Assembly: GCA_000320605.2 (NCBI GenBank)
Contig: KB445806.1
Span: 422,725 to 486,724 of the forward strand
Direction of reading: 5' to 3'
Source: Gelatoporia subvermispora B
Taxonomy: Eukaryota; Basidiomycota; Agaricomycetes; Polyporales; Gelatoporiaceae
DNA: 64,000 nt
The notes beneath the pieces were generated by a model, which did no database searches, was not told the DNA's origin, and saw only the letters and a list, made by a program, of their open reading frames with translations. The position numbers and the translations under genes were made by a program. Every line of letters starts with the position of its first letter. Within the stretch, counting starts at the first letter, position 1. Below, in pieces: positions 35,545 to 47,489 of this stretch.

Positions 35545-38500
35545 TTATGTCCTTCCTGTCGTCATACTACGACTATACTCTGGGTCACGCGAACTTCTGT
35601 GCTGCCGTTGCGGCTGACGCTCTGCACGCGCACGCGTCTGCTCGCGCCACGACTCCGAGGTGAGGATAGGCTGCGGAAGTTGGTCGTACATTGAGAAGTC
35701 AGGTTCTGCTACCCTGAATGCAGGCGCCGTGACGCGCCTGCTGCTCCGTCGGCGGCGTTGTGCCTCTGCCTCGGCTTCCAAATTTCGTGAAGCAGGATCT
35801 GGGTCCTGGCTCGTAGGATGCAGCTGTGGCACGCTTTTGCGCCTTACGTTGTGTGTGGACCGACGGAGCGCAGGCGGATTGGGCATCTTGCCGTGGGCGG
35901 AATCTGATCTAGAAGGGTCCGCATGGCCAACAGGTTGCACAGGCGGGTGATCGTTTGGCTGCCGCTCCCAGGTAGGTGCGGGAATGGACGCAGCGCTCTG
36001 AGGTGGTAGCGGGGGGAGGTCGCGGTCCGTGCGCATGGATGGGAGGTGAGGTGGAGGGTATGTGGGATTTGGGACTGGCGGCGGGGCAGCCGGGGAGTGA
36101 CGGTCCCGCGTTGACGGAGCGACCGATGGCACAGCAGGCGCCAGAGGTGTGGGTAGTACGATGCGATCTCGCGTCGGGGTATACCTGTTGGGTAACTTGG
36201 GTGGGTTGCGTGGTTGATTGTCTTGGACGGGTCTGGGAGTGGCCAGGACTTGCTCAGTGTGACGAGGATTCACAAACGTGGGGCGGGGGTCCGTTCTTGA
36301 CACGACTCCTCGTGGCACGTTCTTCGTGGTGAGCCTTGAGAACTCATCGCGGGAGCCCATTGAAGCTGCTCCTTGTAAGTTTGCGATATGATCCTGCTCC
36401 CCAGCGGACGGGATGAACAGCCCTAGCGCGGGCCTCGTCACAACGGGCATCAATGCTGCGTTCGTGTTCCTTGAGACGATCTCGGGTTCCGGGGCGAGCC
36501 TGATTTGCATGCGGTGAGACTGCACAGAGGACGGGCCCGGGCTGCGCTCGCTGTCTTCTGCGGAGGATGCGTCGGGTAGGTTCGTGAATGCACGCCCGAG
36601 GAAGCTGTCAGAACGGTCGGAGAGTGCGGGCGGGGAGAGGAGGGCGGGGTTGATGTGCATAGATTGGCGAGTGGGTAAAGGTGCGACGAGCGGGCGTGCA
36701 GTGCGTCGGGTAGGGGGCGGCGACCGTGCTGGTGCGCGGGTGCCAGCCGTTGGGCCCGGTAAATGCATCTCTTGGGGCGATGAGGAGCGAAATGCAGATA
36801 CAAGCAATTCATTCTCGTTGCTCTGGGCAGGGACTACCGCTCCGTCACGGCTCAACTTCTTGCTCTGTTCACCGCGGTATGTCTGGATACGCGATGGTGG
36901 AGGCGGGTCGTCGTAGTTCTCTTCCTCCACTGAGCATGCCAGGGACTTGAAGCCTCCTTTGGGCACGAATCCGCCGGAGCGGTGACGCGAGCGAGAGCGA
37001 GGACGGCGCAGCGGGGCGGCGACAATCCGCCCCTCCTGCTCGACGTCGGCGTCTTGGTCCGCACTCGTCCTTGACAGGCGGGCATATATATTGCGCCACC
37101 AGGATTGTCCGCGCGTATGGCTGGAGGGGCGATTCTGAAGCTCGTCGGTACCGACCCGCCCGTAGAGCGCCGTGTTCGCAGGTCTGAGGTCTATCAAGGC
37201 GCACATAAAATGGTTAGTAAGTTCAGTCAAGGCGCACTCCAACAGAACGCCGTACCTGGGCGGTCATACCCCCTCTTGGTTAGCTCCTTCTCAATCTGCT
37301 CGCCGAGACCGTCGCTCTTCTCCTGCTGCCGCTTCATGTGGTATTCAAGGCCGTACGCATAGTCGTCCCCCGTGCCCAGCCACTGCCTCTCCGCGCCCAC
37401 ATGCACTGTCTTATCCACCCCCACCACGAGCTTCTCCCTCGCCGCACTCTCGCCCCCTCCTGCACTCCCCACCCTGCACCCGGCAACGTCGAGCCGGGAG
37501 CGCCCAAAGACATTCTCGAGGACGGCCTCGCGCCGCGCGCACACGTCCGTCTCGCGGCCCCGCGCGCGGTTCAGCATGTAGCGTGTGCCGGTCGCGAGCT
37601 CGCGGAGCGTCTCGCCGAAGTTGAATGCGTGCGCGAGTGAGCGCCAGCGCGGTGTGCGGCGCGGGCTGGCGTAGGGCTTGTAGGTGAACGCGCGGATGTG
37701 CACGAAGGCGAACACCCTGCGGCGTGCCGGCGGTGAGCTGGCTGCTAGTGACTGGGTGTGATGATGTGACGGGACGTACATCATCTCGAAGGTCTCGCAT
37801 ATGGCGCTGATACCGTTGGCGATGTTGTCCGCAGTCATGTATGGCGTCTGTACGCGTGTGTGAAGTATAAGAAAGGCACAATGTATAGCATATGGTCACC
37901 AACTCACGTCCTTGATCAAGCCGAAGTCCTCGAAGAAGCCAATAAATGTTGCCTGCCAGAACGTCAGAAAAACTAAGCGCAAGTCAGTAAGGATTACGCT
38001 TGGCGGTAGCTTAGACAGAGCACGCACCGACAGCCTTGATAGCAACCAGCTTTAAGAGCGGCTTGTGCGGGGCGAGGTGGCCTGAAACTGGCACATACAA
38101 CTGGATCAGACAGTACATGGCCACTGTCACCGAAGCCGACATGATCACTGTGATCTGCCGGTACCTCATCAGCCTCCTGTATAGATTCGTGCACAACATG
38201 AGATATTCCATACATAGATGTGACCCCAGCCAGGACTCCACGAATCTGCGCAGTACAATCCTACAGAGTCCAAAATGATCCCGGCGAGTGTGGTACTGAA
38301 ATGATCGATGGGTTTCAGCTATCTCAAAGATATCTTTGGTTGAACGTACGTGGGCCTGATGACGCAGTACTGCAGAACGCCCCATTTCATGAGTTGCAAA
38401 AAGTACAATCCATCCTAACGTGATCGGACGTAATAAGTATAGTAGTATAGCAGTCAAATAACAACCGAGACCCACCTCGGGTTTCCAGCGCACGAAGCTG

Positions 38501-39309
38501 AGTGGGAACATCCAATGTCCAGGGCGCTCACCTCGCTTCCGAGCCTCCCTGTCGTTCTCCCGCGAGAGTCCGACCTAGGACATTGGCGTTCTCGTCAGCA
38601 ATCTATATCACGTGCAGGCAGACAACCTGGGAACTTCGCTGGGGTGGAATTTGCAGCAGTTCTTGTGACTCACTTTGCGGAAGATATCCTTCTGTTCATG
38701 TGGATCGGGCGAGAGATACGCTAGGAGAAGATAGAAGAATGCAGTAAGCACCGTCGACTCGTAGCAATCTCGGACGAGTAGGAGAATGTTCGAGTGGTTC
38801 TGCGACAACGCATTAAGTCTAGGTTGGGTGCACTCGACATGACAGAAGGAGTTACCCAAAAGATGTATGACGCAAAGCTGATCACGGCATAAAGAGGGAC
38901 CATGAAGAGTATACGGACAATATCTACAGACGAGTTATGTTTAAACGGTGCTTTCTAGGAGCGTTGTGGCGTAGTGACTTACAACGTTGCTCCAGATTCT
39001 GTATAGAGAGGCTCATGAGTGGATCCTAAAGTCAAGAAGACGAATTTACTGACATTTGTATATGAAGTTAGGTGCCTGTTGATGAGCCAGAATGAAACTG
39101 CCACTGCAACGAGGGCGAAGCATCCAGAAACAACCCAGCCAATCTGAATCATGATAAGCGAAGCTACTCGTCAATATAATAGTATATATAGACGTACAAC
39201 ATGTGCTATGAAGAGACACACGATGTTTAGCGGGACAGTAGCATAAGGGCGCACACAAGCAGCGGACCTGAGAATGACAAGCTGCCATGTTGAATGATTG
39301 GTGGCTCAT
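35545..39309 (-). CDS. TMEM184 / organic solute transporter alpha-like 7TM protein
   Basis: Fourteen exons on the minus strand: 39268-39309, 39194-39205, 39054-39143, 38983-38998, 38856-38923, 38674-38799, 38476-38574, 38350-38414, 38214-38295, 38028-38154, 37908-37972, 37780-37847, 37256-37716 and 35545-37190, giving 988 aa. Exons of 12 and 16 nt are included to keep phase. The DUF300/TMEM184 core is clear: IGWVVSGCFALVAVAVSFWL, RYIVRILFMVPLYAVISFAS, LLLVRDCYESTVLTAFFYLL, the short YLSPDPHEQ, LQLMKWGVLQYCVIRPTTT, MSASVTVAMYCLIQLYVPVS, HLAPHKPLLKLVAIKAV and FEMMVFAFVHIRAFTYKPY. Seven membrane spans are expected. The last 550 residues are a disordered Pro/Arg/Ser-rich cytoplasmic tail, long for the family. 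Members act in vacuolar/endosomal membranes or steroid transport; the substrate here is unknown. Its 5' end faces the VTT gene. Confidence 0.88.
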
Positions 39310-39990
39310 TTTGCGGAGCTCTCTCAGGCCAGCACTTTCCGTTCACGAAGGTGGACATTGTCAGGCTTTACGGAGCGCGTGGCGAGACTCGGAAAGAATA
39401 ATTTATGAAACTCGGTTCGGTCAGTGTTCTGAACGTCGTAGGGGTGGTGAATGTCGTCAAGATCTTTCGTCACGGGTATATATGGAGCGTCGAGCTGTTG
39501 CACGGTGTGCTGCACGTTGTCGCGCGGACAGTCAAGATACAGCAAGATGCTCCACGGAGCGGTGATATCTACTGGGAATGCAGCTACAGCGTGGGCCACA
39601 AGTTGGGAATAGCGGCTGGACAGTTGTTACAAGTCGATATTCCTTCGCCAGATGGGATGTCCACGCTCCGGTACGATCCTGGACCAAGGAGGCAGTCAGA
39701 CGAAGCGGCGCGGGCGCCCAGGACTGTGGCCGTCTGAGGAGGAGCGCTGCAGAGGCGCGCGGGATGAAGACGGCCAGAGGCGGGGTTGCCGCTCGTTGCC
39801 GATTGGCGGAACGTGCTCCAGCGCACGTGCGCAGCCGCTTACATGAGGCGCCTGATCGGGGAGGTCGCCCGTGCCGTGGCGGGAGAGACGGACAAGTCCG
39901 AACCGTCGTCTCACTTCTCCTCCGCTCCAACTCTGCAATCCCTTCGTCCTCCTGGTATCTAGACCACCCCTGCTGTGGCTCTTAATCCAC
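39310..39990. promoter_or_regulatory. Divergent promoter, TMEM184-like / VTT genes
   Basis: 681 bp between the two start codons (39309 minus, 39991 plus). Open frames inside are short and Arg-rich. The 60 bp before ATG 39991 are pyrimidine-rich (ctcacttctcctccgctcc). Confidence 0.45.
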
Positions 39991-42008
39991 ATGCAACCAT
40001 TCACCGACGATGAGCCTCGCAGTGTACCCGACAACCGCTCGGCGTACTCGCTCGCTACTGTTCATGATGACGTTCCCTACCGCGACAACCCCTCTCCAGC
40101 CCCCACGTCCCGCACGTCTCTCCTTTCCCATTCATCCTCGGAACAGAACTATGGCGCATTAGCACCATCAACACCGTCGTCAAAACGGATTCTCATGAAT
40201 GCCGCGTTGAAGATGGCCGCCGTCTTTGTCCTCAGTACACTCTTCCTCGGCGGAACGCTATGGCTCGCGTTGCCAACTCTAGCAGAGTGCGTATCAGTCC
40301 TATCATAAAATAATGTTTATGTCGTGGCGTTCTCCTTTCCCCTCCTTTGCATCACTTCATATGGACCACCCTGTCGGCAGTACAGGATTTGTACTAAACA
40401 TATGGAGGGTTCCCGAGATGAGCAGTAAGAGCTGCAGAAGGGCCCTTCCATTATCCATCCCTTTTTGAGATGTTGTCCGTGCCACTCCGCCTCTTCTGCT
40501 TCTGCTTCTGTTCCTCTATTCCATACCTCTGCTATTCGCGGCTAAGGGACTCTCAGAGGACCCTCGAATAGCCGTGACATAGCTTGAAGTAGGGGAGTGG
40601 TGCGCATCTGAAGGGTATCGTTGCTGTCGTTGAATTTATGCAAGTGGTGACGCTTGACCCAACACGCTCTGAAACGTGAAACGCCGCTACTGGATGGTCT
40701 AAGCGCACAACCATGGCGGCTACGTCGAGCGTGCTTACATATGTCCCGCAATAGAGCCTTTGCAAACAGCGTTGCGCGGATGAAGCGGTTCAATGTAATT
40801 CTAAATTCACAGATACTCTGTACGCTTCCGTGACTTTCAAATTCCTCGCTTATTGGTACACATGCTTTTGCGCATTCATGGCCCATTCGGGCGGTCCCAT
40901 CCACGCTCAGGGTCACTGGTGTATCATGAGCGTTCTCTTTGAACTTGGGATTATTCCAGATCGTACCCATGTTTCCGCGTCAATGCTATGTTGAGATAGA
41001 CAAATATTCTGATTCTGACTTGTATTTTGTTTGCAGGGAAGACCGGCCATATTTAAAAGTGCCGAAATCCTTTGTTGAGCTTCAAGCCCTCAATACTCTC
41101 CTTAAGAAATATCGCGATATTTATCCCTACCGCATCGTTGTATGCTATGTTGTAACATACTTCTTGTGAGTACGCTCATGCAGGTTACTTGTCATACCTA
41201 ACCAAAATGCAGCCTACAAGCGTTCTCCCTCCCTGGCTCGATGTATCTCTCCATTCTCGGCGGCGCCGTATGGGGCGTCGCGCGTGCCCTGCCCCTTGCT
41301 TGCGCATGTGTTGCAACAGGAGCAACACTCTGCTACGCGATCAGCGCCGCGCTCGGACCTGCACTGCTGACTCTGCCCAAGTGGAAAGCACGACTCGACG
41401 CGTGGGCAGTGAAGATCGAAGCACACCGCGCAAACCTCATCCCCTTCCTGATCGTGCTGCGCATTGCGCCGTTCCCGCCGCACTGGGTCGTCAACGTTAT
41501 CTGCCCGCACGTGGGCATCGGCGTCGTGCCGTTCTGGATCAGCACGTTTCTCGGCATTTTCGGCGTCTCCGTCATTCACACGACGATAGGCGGGAGCCTC
41601 GACGACATGACGAGCGCAGCGGACTTCCACCTCATTTCGTGGAGGAACTTCTTCCTCCTGTCGGCCATCGTCGCGGGCGTGATGATCCCCGTCGGGCTGC
41701 GCTATGTGTTCTCGCGCGAGATCGCGAGCGTCGCGGACGTCGAGGCTGAGGCCGAGGCGGTCGCAGCGGCGGAAGAGGCGGCGGAAGTCGCGGACGAGGA
41801 CGTCGTGCTCGCGCAGGGCCCGCCGGTCGGCCCGGGCAAGGGCAAGCAGCGACAGCTGGTGATTGTCTCGGACGACGAAGAATACACGGACGATGACGAT
41901 GATGACGAGGACGTCATTCTCGAGGCCGGGCCCGCGCTGGTCGTCAAGCCCGACGATGTGCAGACGCCCGAGCGCCGGGAGTGGCGCCAGGAAGACTTGC
42001 TCGACTGA
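39991..42008 (+). CDS. VTT-domain membrane protein (TMEM41/TVP38 family)
   Basis: Three exons: 39991-40286, 41037-41165 and 41213-42008, giving 406 aa. Exon 1 encodes a Ser/Pro-rich cytoplasmic N-terminus and the first membrane helix (AAVFVLSTLFLGGTLWLALP). Exon 2 reads EDRPYLKVPKSFVELQALNT, then YRDIYPYRIVVCYVVTYF. Exon 3 opens with LQAFSLPGSMYLSILGGAVW and continues through the VTT core: FLIVLRIAPFPPHWVVNVIC, VGIGVVPFWISTFLGIFGVS, and the HTTIGGSLDD loop. The GSMYLSILGG and R-IAPFPPHW motifs are the family signature (residues about 140-290). TMEM41B/TVP38 proteins scramble lipids in ER/Golgi membranes. The last 100 residues are acidic. Intron 1 is 750 nt, more than ten times the usual size here. 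Copies of exon 1 and the start of this intron are fused to two ARID genes downstream. Confidence 0.88.
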
Positions 42009-42029
42009 GTGCCGGATCGTGACAGACGG

Positions 42030-42320
42030 ACGATGACCGAAGTGTGTTTCGTTAGATGACGGTACCCCGCATGTACACAATCCCTTAACTGGTCGCTGTG
42101 CTTTTCATCGGCCCATTTTGCTAGACTCGCTGCCCACGACCTTCCCACGAGTTGCCTTGTGCTTTCGAGACAATCCCTTATTTATTTGTTCAATCTGTCT
42201 TACGACGTCTCGGGGCGGGCTGTATCTTGTAATATTTATCGTGCCGCGTGCAGATATGGCTCGCGGCGCCTGTAATACATCTGTGCAATATCTGTACGAT
42301 GTGGTATGAGAAGGGCAACG
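42030..42320 (+). repeat. VTT-gene 3' flank, duplicated segment (parent copy)
   Basis: 3' flank of the VTT gene. Versions of it recur at 47490-47770, 55375-55650 and 59115-59345. Shared words include gtaatacatctgtgcaata, atatggctcgcg, ctggtcgctgtgc, tttcatcggcc and cgacgtctcg(g)ggcgggctgta. It should contain the 3' UTR and poly(A) site of the VTT gene. Confidence 0.7.
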
Positions 42321-43479
42321 ACTGCGGTTCAAACGATTGGTCCCAATCTTGAGGAATCTCTGCACCCGGGTATTCCGCTCGCGTCGGGGTGCAGAGGCAT
42401 ATGTGGCATTCTCAAGTTTACGCTCGCTTCTCATCAAAGACGTGGTGGAGAATGCTAGAGGGGAACCTAGAGGAGAGTGATGCTAAGGACCGTGGCCCAG
42501 GAGTGTGGGGCCTTGATTTTAAGACGACCACCCAGAAGAGACTTGTGGTACGCTGAAACACTCGGACATTCGTTCCAAACACAATGGCTGAGAGGTGCTC
42601 TTGGAATCTAGATGAAACGCACGAGGAAGATACCTGACTTCGTGGGCCGTGTGCATCGTGTGTAACTAGAATTAGAAGGTCTGGCACTCGATGTCCGCAA
42701 GGATTTGACAAGAGTAGCTCTTTCCGTCCGCGTTCGATCGTGATCCATCTAGGTTCGAAGTCGGCCGGGAGAGTATAGACTCGTCTGTTACAGTTCACTC
42801 CTGCACCATCATGGCCCATGGCATGTGTCTAAAATCACTCTATACGGACAATCCCATGATATAACTTTGCATGGATGGGTATGCACATAGCTAAATCGTG
42901 GGTCACCTCTGACAACACCGAGAAACTGGTGAGCGATTCCTAGATGCTGATGCACAATTGTGAATTCAAAAAAAACATACATGCTATCCAGCTATGATCG
43001 CCCTAGACAAGGTCCTCCAAGCGACCAGTGCGACTAGGCCCCCTACGCAGCTTAGTATGTCTGACTCGAGTCGTTTCACGCAGCGTCATGTACTGCGCAT
43101 GATTGTGGGTGGTGCTGGGACTGGGAACGGCCGGCTCGTTTCAGGCGAGGGACGACTTCGTGAGCCTGGGAACGGCTGGGCCACGGATGCCCGGGCCGTT
43201 GTCCGTGTTGCTGGAAGGCTTTTGCTGTCCTCGTGCGTGTGATCTCTGGGGCCTTCACAAAGTCTACTTCGTTGTTTTCATCCATATGATTCTGGTCTTG
43301 GCTCCCATCTTTGTGTTTCCAGGACGATTCTCATCTTGTGCGATTTTCGCCGATCATAAGGATCATACCAGCGGGGTCTGCTTCTCAATCGCTCCCCTTC
43401 TCCTGCTACAGCGTGTCTCCTTGGCTCTATTCTGTCTTCGCGACAACACGCCTCTACAGTAGCTCGCGGTCGTTAGGCC
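42321..43479. other. Intergenic region, no gene recognised
   Basis: No reading frame with family motifs. Short frames at 42418-42819 (-) and 43103-43462 (+) look random. Confidence 0.45.
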
Positions 43480-43720
43480 TAGGTCGTGGCCCACGAACGC
43501 AGCGTTGAAAAGGCTGCTACCTATGTTCTCGATCTCGAACCCCAGCGCTCGTCTCATGCCGAATTCGGAGTACCAGAACTCGCCTCTTGTTTGACTATAA
43601 GGTCTCTGCATTTATAGTACCGCGTAACCATAACGCGCCTCAAAGATTCTCTGGAATGGAAGGTGCGTATTGCATTTCATGAGCGCCCCTGTCATGCCGC
43701 TCCATTAACCCCTTTGTGTA
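43480..43720 (-). repeat. Duplicated remnant shared with 55.8 and 59.4 kb
   Basis: On the minus strand a decayed coding-like block reads SSLFNAAFVGH; the equivalent at 55.8 kb reads VEAFFSAAFVNINP, and the one at 59.4 kb begins TSALTTEVEAF. In plus orientation all three contain a cgaac(g/a)cagcgctgaa/caaaa-like word followed by cgctcgtc. It is part of the segment duplicated along with the ARID/VTT unit. No function assigned. Confidence 0.5.
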
Positions 43721-43752
43721 TTAGGTTCGCACGTTGTTACTCCCTCCATCCC

Positions 43753-43760
43753 TTTATAAA
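43753..43760 (+). promoter_or_regulatory. TATA box of ARID gene copy A
   Basis: tttataaa lies about 150 bp before ATG 43911 and is followed by a long pyrimidine tract (ctctctcctcccaccaccac). Fits a fungal core promoter. Confidence 0.55.
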
Positions 43761-43910
43761 GGGGATCTCCCGCCTAATCAGCTCGGGAGAAGGACCTCGA
43801 CCGCTCTCTCCTCCCACCACCACCCTTCCTTCGCACCCGCGACTCGTCCGTCCGTCTTTGCCGTCGTCGACGCTTACGTCTAGTTAATCTGGCACTCATC
43901 GCCTACCCTC

Positions 43911-46900
43911 ATGTATCAGCCGGATAATCCTCAACAGCCCATCCAGCCCTCCCAGATGGGTGACCTCGACTCCGACGACGCACGTATGTGGCAACAGCAT
44001 CCACAGCATTTACCACAATTCTTGAGACAACAGACTGGGTCTGCGCGCATGGGCGAGCAGCAGGTGACCCAAGTACGTTCTCCTGCTTGATCAGTCCTCC
44101 CATCGCCGTCTGTATGCGCGTGAAACGGTTCGCGAGCGCTCGTCGACGGCACAGTCCTCGCTGCAGCGCGCGATATCGCCCCTAGTGCGCCCCATTCCAT
44201 CCGCCCATTGTCAGATTTCATCACAGAGGCATCGCCCACTTTCAATCGCCGACGGCAATGTCTGAAGTTTATTCACATTGCACAGCCCCGCAGATGTAGA
44301 GCCGACGCTGACTTTGTCTCCAGCAGCAGATGCACCAGCTCTTGAGCCACCGGATGCGTCAGGAGGACCAGCAGCGTCAGATGCATTGGCAGATGGACGC
44401 AAACGCCGCGTCCCCTGTCGGCTTTCGTGATCAGGGCGTCAATCAGATGCAGCCTGGTCTGGGCATGCAGCAGATCGGGGGAAACCCTAATGCGATGCGC
44501 CTGCAGGCCCTCGCTGCAGCGGACAGCGGCCCTGCGATGATGCAGAACGCGAACAGCCCGCTACTTAATCGCCAACTCGGGATGCTTATTCAGCAGCAGC
44601 CCCCGCATGGCGGCTCTTCGTCTTACGTTAACGCGCTTGCCGCGATGCAGCGGCTGCAGATGCACAGCGCGCAGCAGGCGCAACAGCACCGGCAGCATTC
44701 AGACCAGCTGCAAGCGCCTCAGCAGTCGCAGTTCTGGCCTATGGGCGCCCAGCTCGGGCAGATGCACAGTCAAGTGCAGCAGTCGGACTTCTTCCCGTTC
44801 TCGACGGCGCAGGGCGGCGTTGATCCTGGCCATCAAGCCTCGCGCTCGATGATACTAGCGAACCCAATGATGAGCGGAGCCCAGCGTTCGATGTGGCAGC
44901 AGTCGGCGATGCAGCAACAGCAGCCGCAACGGCCCCAGCTTCCGTCGCAACAGCAGTCGCTGAATGCCGCGACAGCGCGCGGTATGATAGAGGAGATCAT
45001 CAAGCGCATAGAGACACTAAGTGATCAGATTATCGACCTCGAGAAGAAGCGCACTGCGTTGTCGCAAGACTGCGGTGCAGAAATGGACCCTACGATGGCG
45101 TTGCAACTCAAGACATACGGCGAAGAAATCCGGAAACGGAAGATGCTCATACGGCAGATGGGGTTACAGATCCAGAAACTGCAGGAAGGCATTAACGTCG
45201 CGATGGGTAGGGTGTCGATACAGCAGGCACTGCCGCAGCCGTCGCAATCGCAGATTCTCCCGCCGCGATTCCCGCCGCTAGCTCCGGAGGTCTTCGCTTC
45301 CGCGTTCGCGAACTTCTGCGCGAAGGCGAACGTCCACCCTGAACCTGCTCAGCTCAAACGAGATGGTCGTCAGATTAACCTGCACCAGCTGCACGTAGAG
45401 GTAATGAATATGGGAACAAGTTTCAGGGTACGTGGATTCGAGTTTGCGACACTCTCATATGGTGCTCACTGTGATTTTTGATCAGATCGGGAACAATGAC
45501 GACACGTGGGCGGTCATCGGCGGCAAACTGGGCTTCGTACAGTTCCCGGCGTCCGACGCTGAGCCCGCCAAATGCAGTCCTAGCATGGCGGCGCATCTGC
45601 ACCATGTCTACAAGCAGTATCTCGCGATGTTCGACTCTACGTACATCCACTCGATCGTCCGGCGCAAGAATGACATGCGTAACCAGTCTCTGCAGTCGAA
45701 TGGACAGAATATGCCGCCGCAGAACGATGAAGAGCGCCGCATACAGCTTATGAATCAAGCACAGGGTCCGTTGCCAGGCGCGCCGCCCCCGCAAGGCCTA
45801 GGGCAGCATGTTCAGATGCCTTGGCCGTCCGCGCAATCGATGGGCACATCTCCATTGTCTCCCTCGCAGCGCCCTGCTCTGAGTGCCAAGCAGAAGCCTG
45901 GGCTCAGCGGGTCGAGCGGCCTGGTCGGCCTGCAAGGCATGGATCCCACGCAATTGAACGAGTTTATGAAGTACGCGTCGGTCCCCGCACAGGAGCTACG
46001 CGCGCGCGGGATCCCCGAGGTCGCGATCAAGTGGATCGAGTCGCACCGTCCGATTCTCCAGCGCCATATCCAGCAGCAGCAGGAGTACCGCGCGGGCATC
46101 GGTGCGGGCATGAACGCGAACGCGCAACGCGCGCCGTCGAACTTGCCGCAGTCGCTCTTCAACGCGGGCGCGCAGCTGGGCCCGCAGATGTCTAATGCGA
46201 TTACTGCGGGGCTCAACATGGCCGTCGAGCAGCCGCAGGTTGCGCTGCAGATCCCGTTGCAGAACCGCGGCGCGGGCCCCGCTTCCCAGGCGCAACAGCC
46301 TCCTCAGATGGAAAACAGGATGCCAATCCCCCCTATACAGCAGCGCCGTCGGCCGACGGCCCAGGAAGAGGAGCAGGGTGCGCAGGTGGTCGAGCACATC
46401 AAGCGCGACGCGATGTCTCGTAAGTCGACTGCGAGTGTGTTAACGCAGCTTGATGCTGACGTCGTGCAGGTTTGAACAATATGCGCGTCTACAACGTGCC
46501 GGAGCATCAGCTGTTCGAGTTCAACACCCTCTTGGAGCAGGTGTACAAGTGCGCGCAGGAGATGGAGCCGAATTTGCCCAGGTTCGCTTGCTTCTGGAAG
46601 CCAGATGCGATCCGCCACGTCGTGACGATGGTGAGAGATCGGCACCGTTGTACGCTTATATCATTCTTGTGCTAACGCGGTTCCGCACAGATCGTGGCTA
46701 CTCAGCACCAAAAGCAGCTACTCGCCTCGCCCCACCCGCGCCATACTATGGAGGTGAACACTCTGCGGACGATGCTGAAGCACTTCCAGGTTGCGCTGGA
46801 GCAGTACAATAATATCACAGCGGCCCTGTACCCCGAACCTGCCCAAAACCGGCCCCAGGACCAGCAGACCCCGTCAGGGCCTTCCGTGCAGCCGATGGAT

Positions 46901-47356
46901 CCATCTCAGCTGTCTCCGTCGACGCGCCCCGCCATGAGCGCCGAGCAGAAGCCTGAGCTCAGTGGAGCGAGCGGCCTGCCTGTCATGGACCTTGCGCGAT
47001 CGACCGAGTCTATGAAGTGCACGTTGGTTCCCGCGCAAGAGCTTAGTGTGCGCGGTAGCCCCGAAGTCGTGATCAAATGGATTGAATCGCACCGTCCGAT
47101 CTTCCAGCGCACCATTCATGACGTTCCCCATCGCGACAGCCCCTCTCTAGCACTCACGTCTCGCACGTCCCTCCTTTACGAATCGTCCTCGGAGAAGAAC
47201 TATGGTGCACTAGCTCCATCAACACCATCGTCAAAGCGTATTCTCATGAATACCGCGTTGAAGATAACCGCCGTCTTGCTCCTTGCACTCTTCCTTGGCG
47301 TGGCACTATGGCTCGCCTTACCGACTCTGGAAGAGTGCGTAGCAGCTTTGTTTTGA
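43911..47356 (+). CDS. ARID-domain protein fused to VTT-gene exon 1, copy A
   Basis: Five exons: 43911-44072, 44324-45427, 45486-46419, 46470-46630 and 46691-47356, giving 1008 aa. Introns are 251, 58, 50 and 60 nt. Residues 1-270 are Gln/Met/His-rich; a coiled coil lies at about 275-350 (IKRIETLSDQIIDLEKKRTA, KRKMLIRQMGLQIQKLQEG). An ARID domain follows at about 360-480: PPLAPEVFASAFANFCAKAN, DGRQINLHQLHVEVMNMG, NNDDTWAVIGGKLGFVQFP and LHHVYKQYLAMFDSTYI. Exon 4 (161 nt) encodes LPRFACFWKPDAIRHVVTM. The last exon first repeats a segment of exon 3 (LSPSTRPAMSAEQKPELSG, PEVVIKWIESHRPIFQR). It then reads HDVPHRDSPSLALTSRTSLL and a membrane helix at about 979-998, a copy of VTT exon 1. The stop lies in former VTT intron sequence. 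The product would be a tail-anchored ARID protein. Confidence 0.72.
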
Positions 47357-47430
47357 TATTGATATTCGTGTAGTGGCATTCTCCTTTGTATACTTGTGTC
47401 TTTGTTGTAATTGTACAGTGTTATTTTTTC
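47110..47430 (+). repeat. Copy of VTT-gene exon 1 and intron start, inside copy A
   Basis: Matches 40060-40440 of the VTT gene base by base over long stretches, for example gcgttgaagat, actctggaagagtgcgta against actctagcagagtgcgta, and ccccgagatg...gagctgcag. The old donor (ga/gtgcgta) is still there but exons 2 and 3 are absent. Translation reads through into ECVAALF and a TGA. Confidence 0.75.
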
Positions 47431-47489
47431 CTTACGGCGGTCACCCCGAGATGTACGAGCTGCAGTGAGTGCTCGATACGGAGGACGAA

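Noticed and set aside
40287..40308. Unspliced end of VTT exon 1 (ECVSVLS stop) as a separate short gene
   Set aside because: The conserved EEDRPYLKVPKSF exon and VTT core lie downstream in the right phase, so splicing is the better model.
42418..42819. 133-codon minus-strand open frame
   Set aside because: No motif, lies in low-GC intergenic DNA between duplicated blocks.
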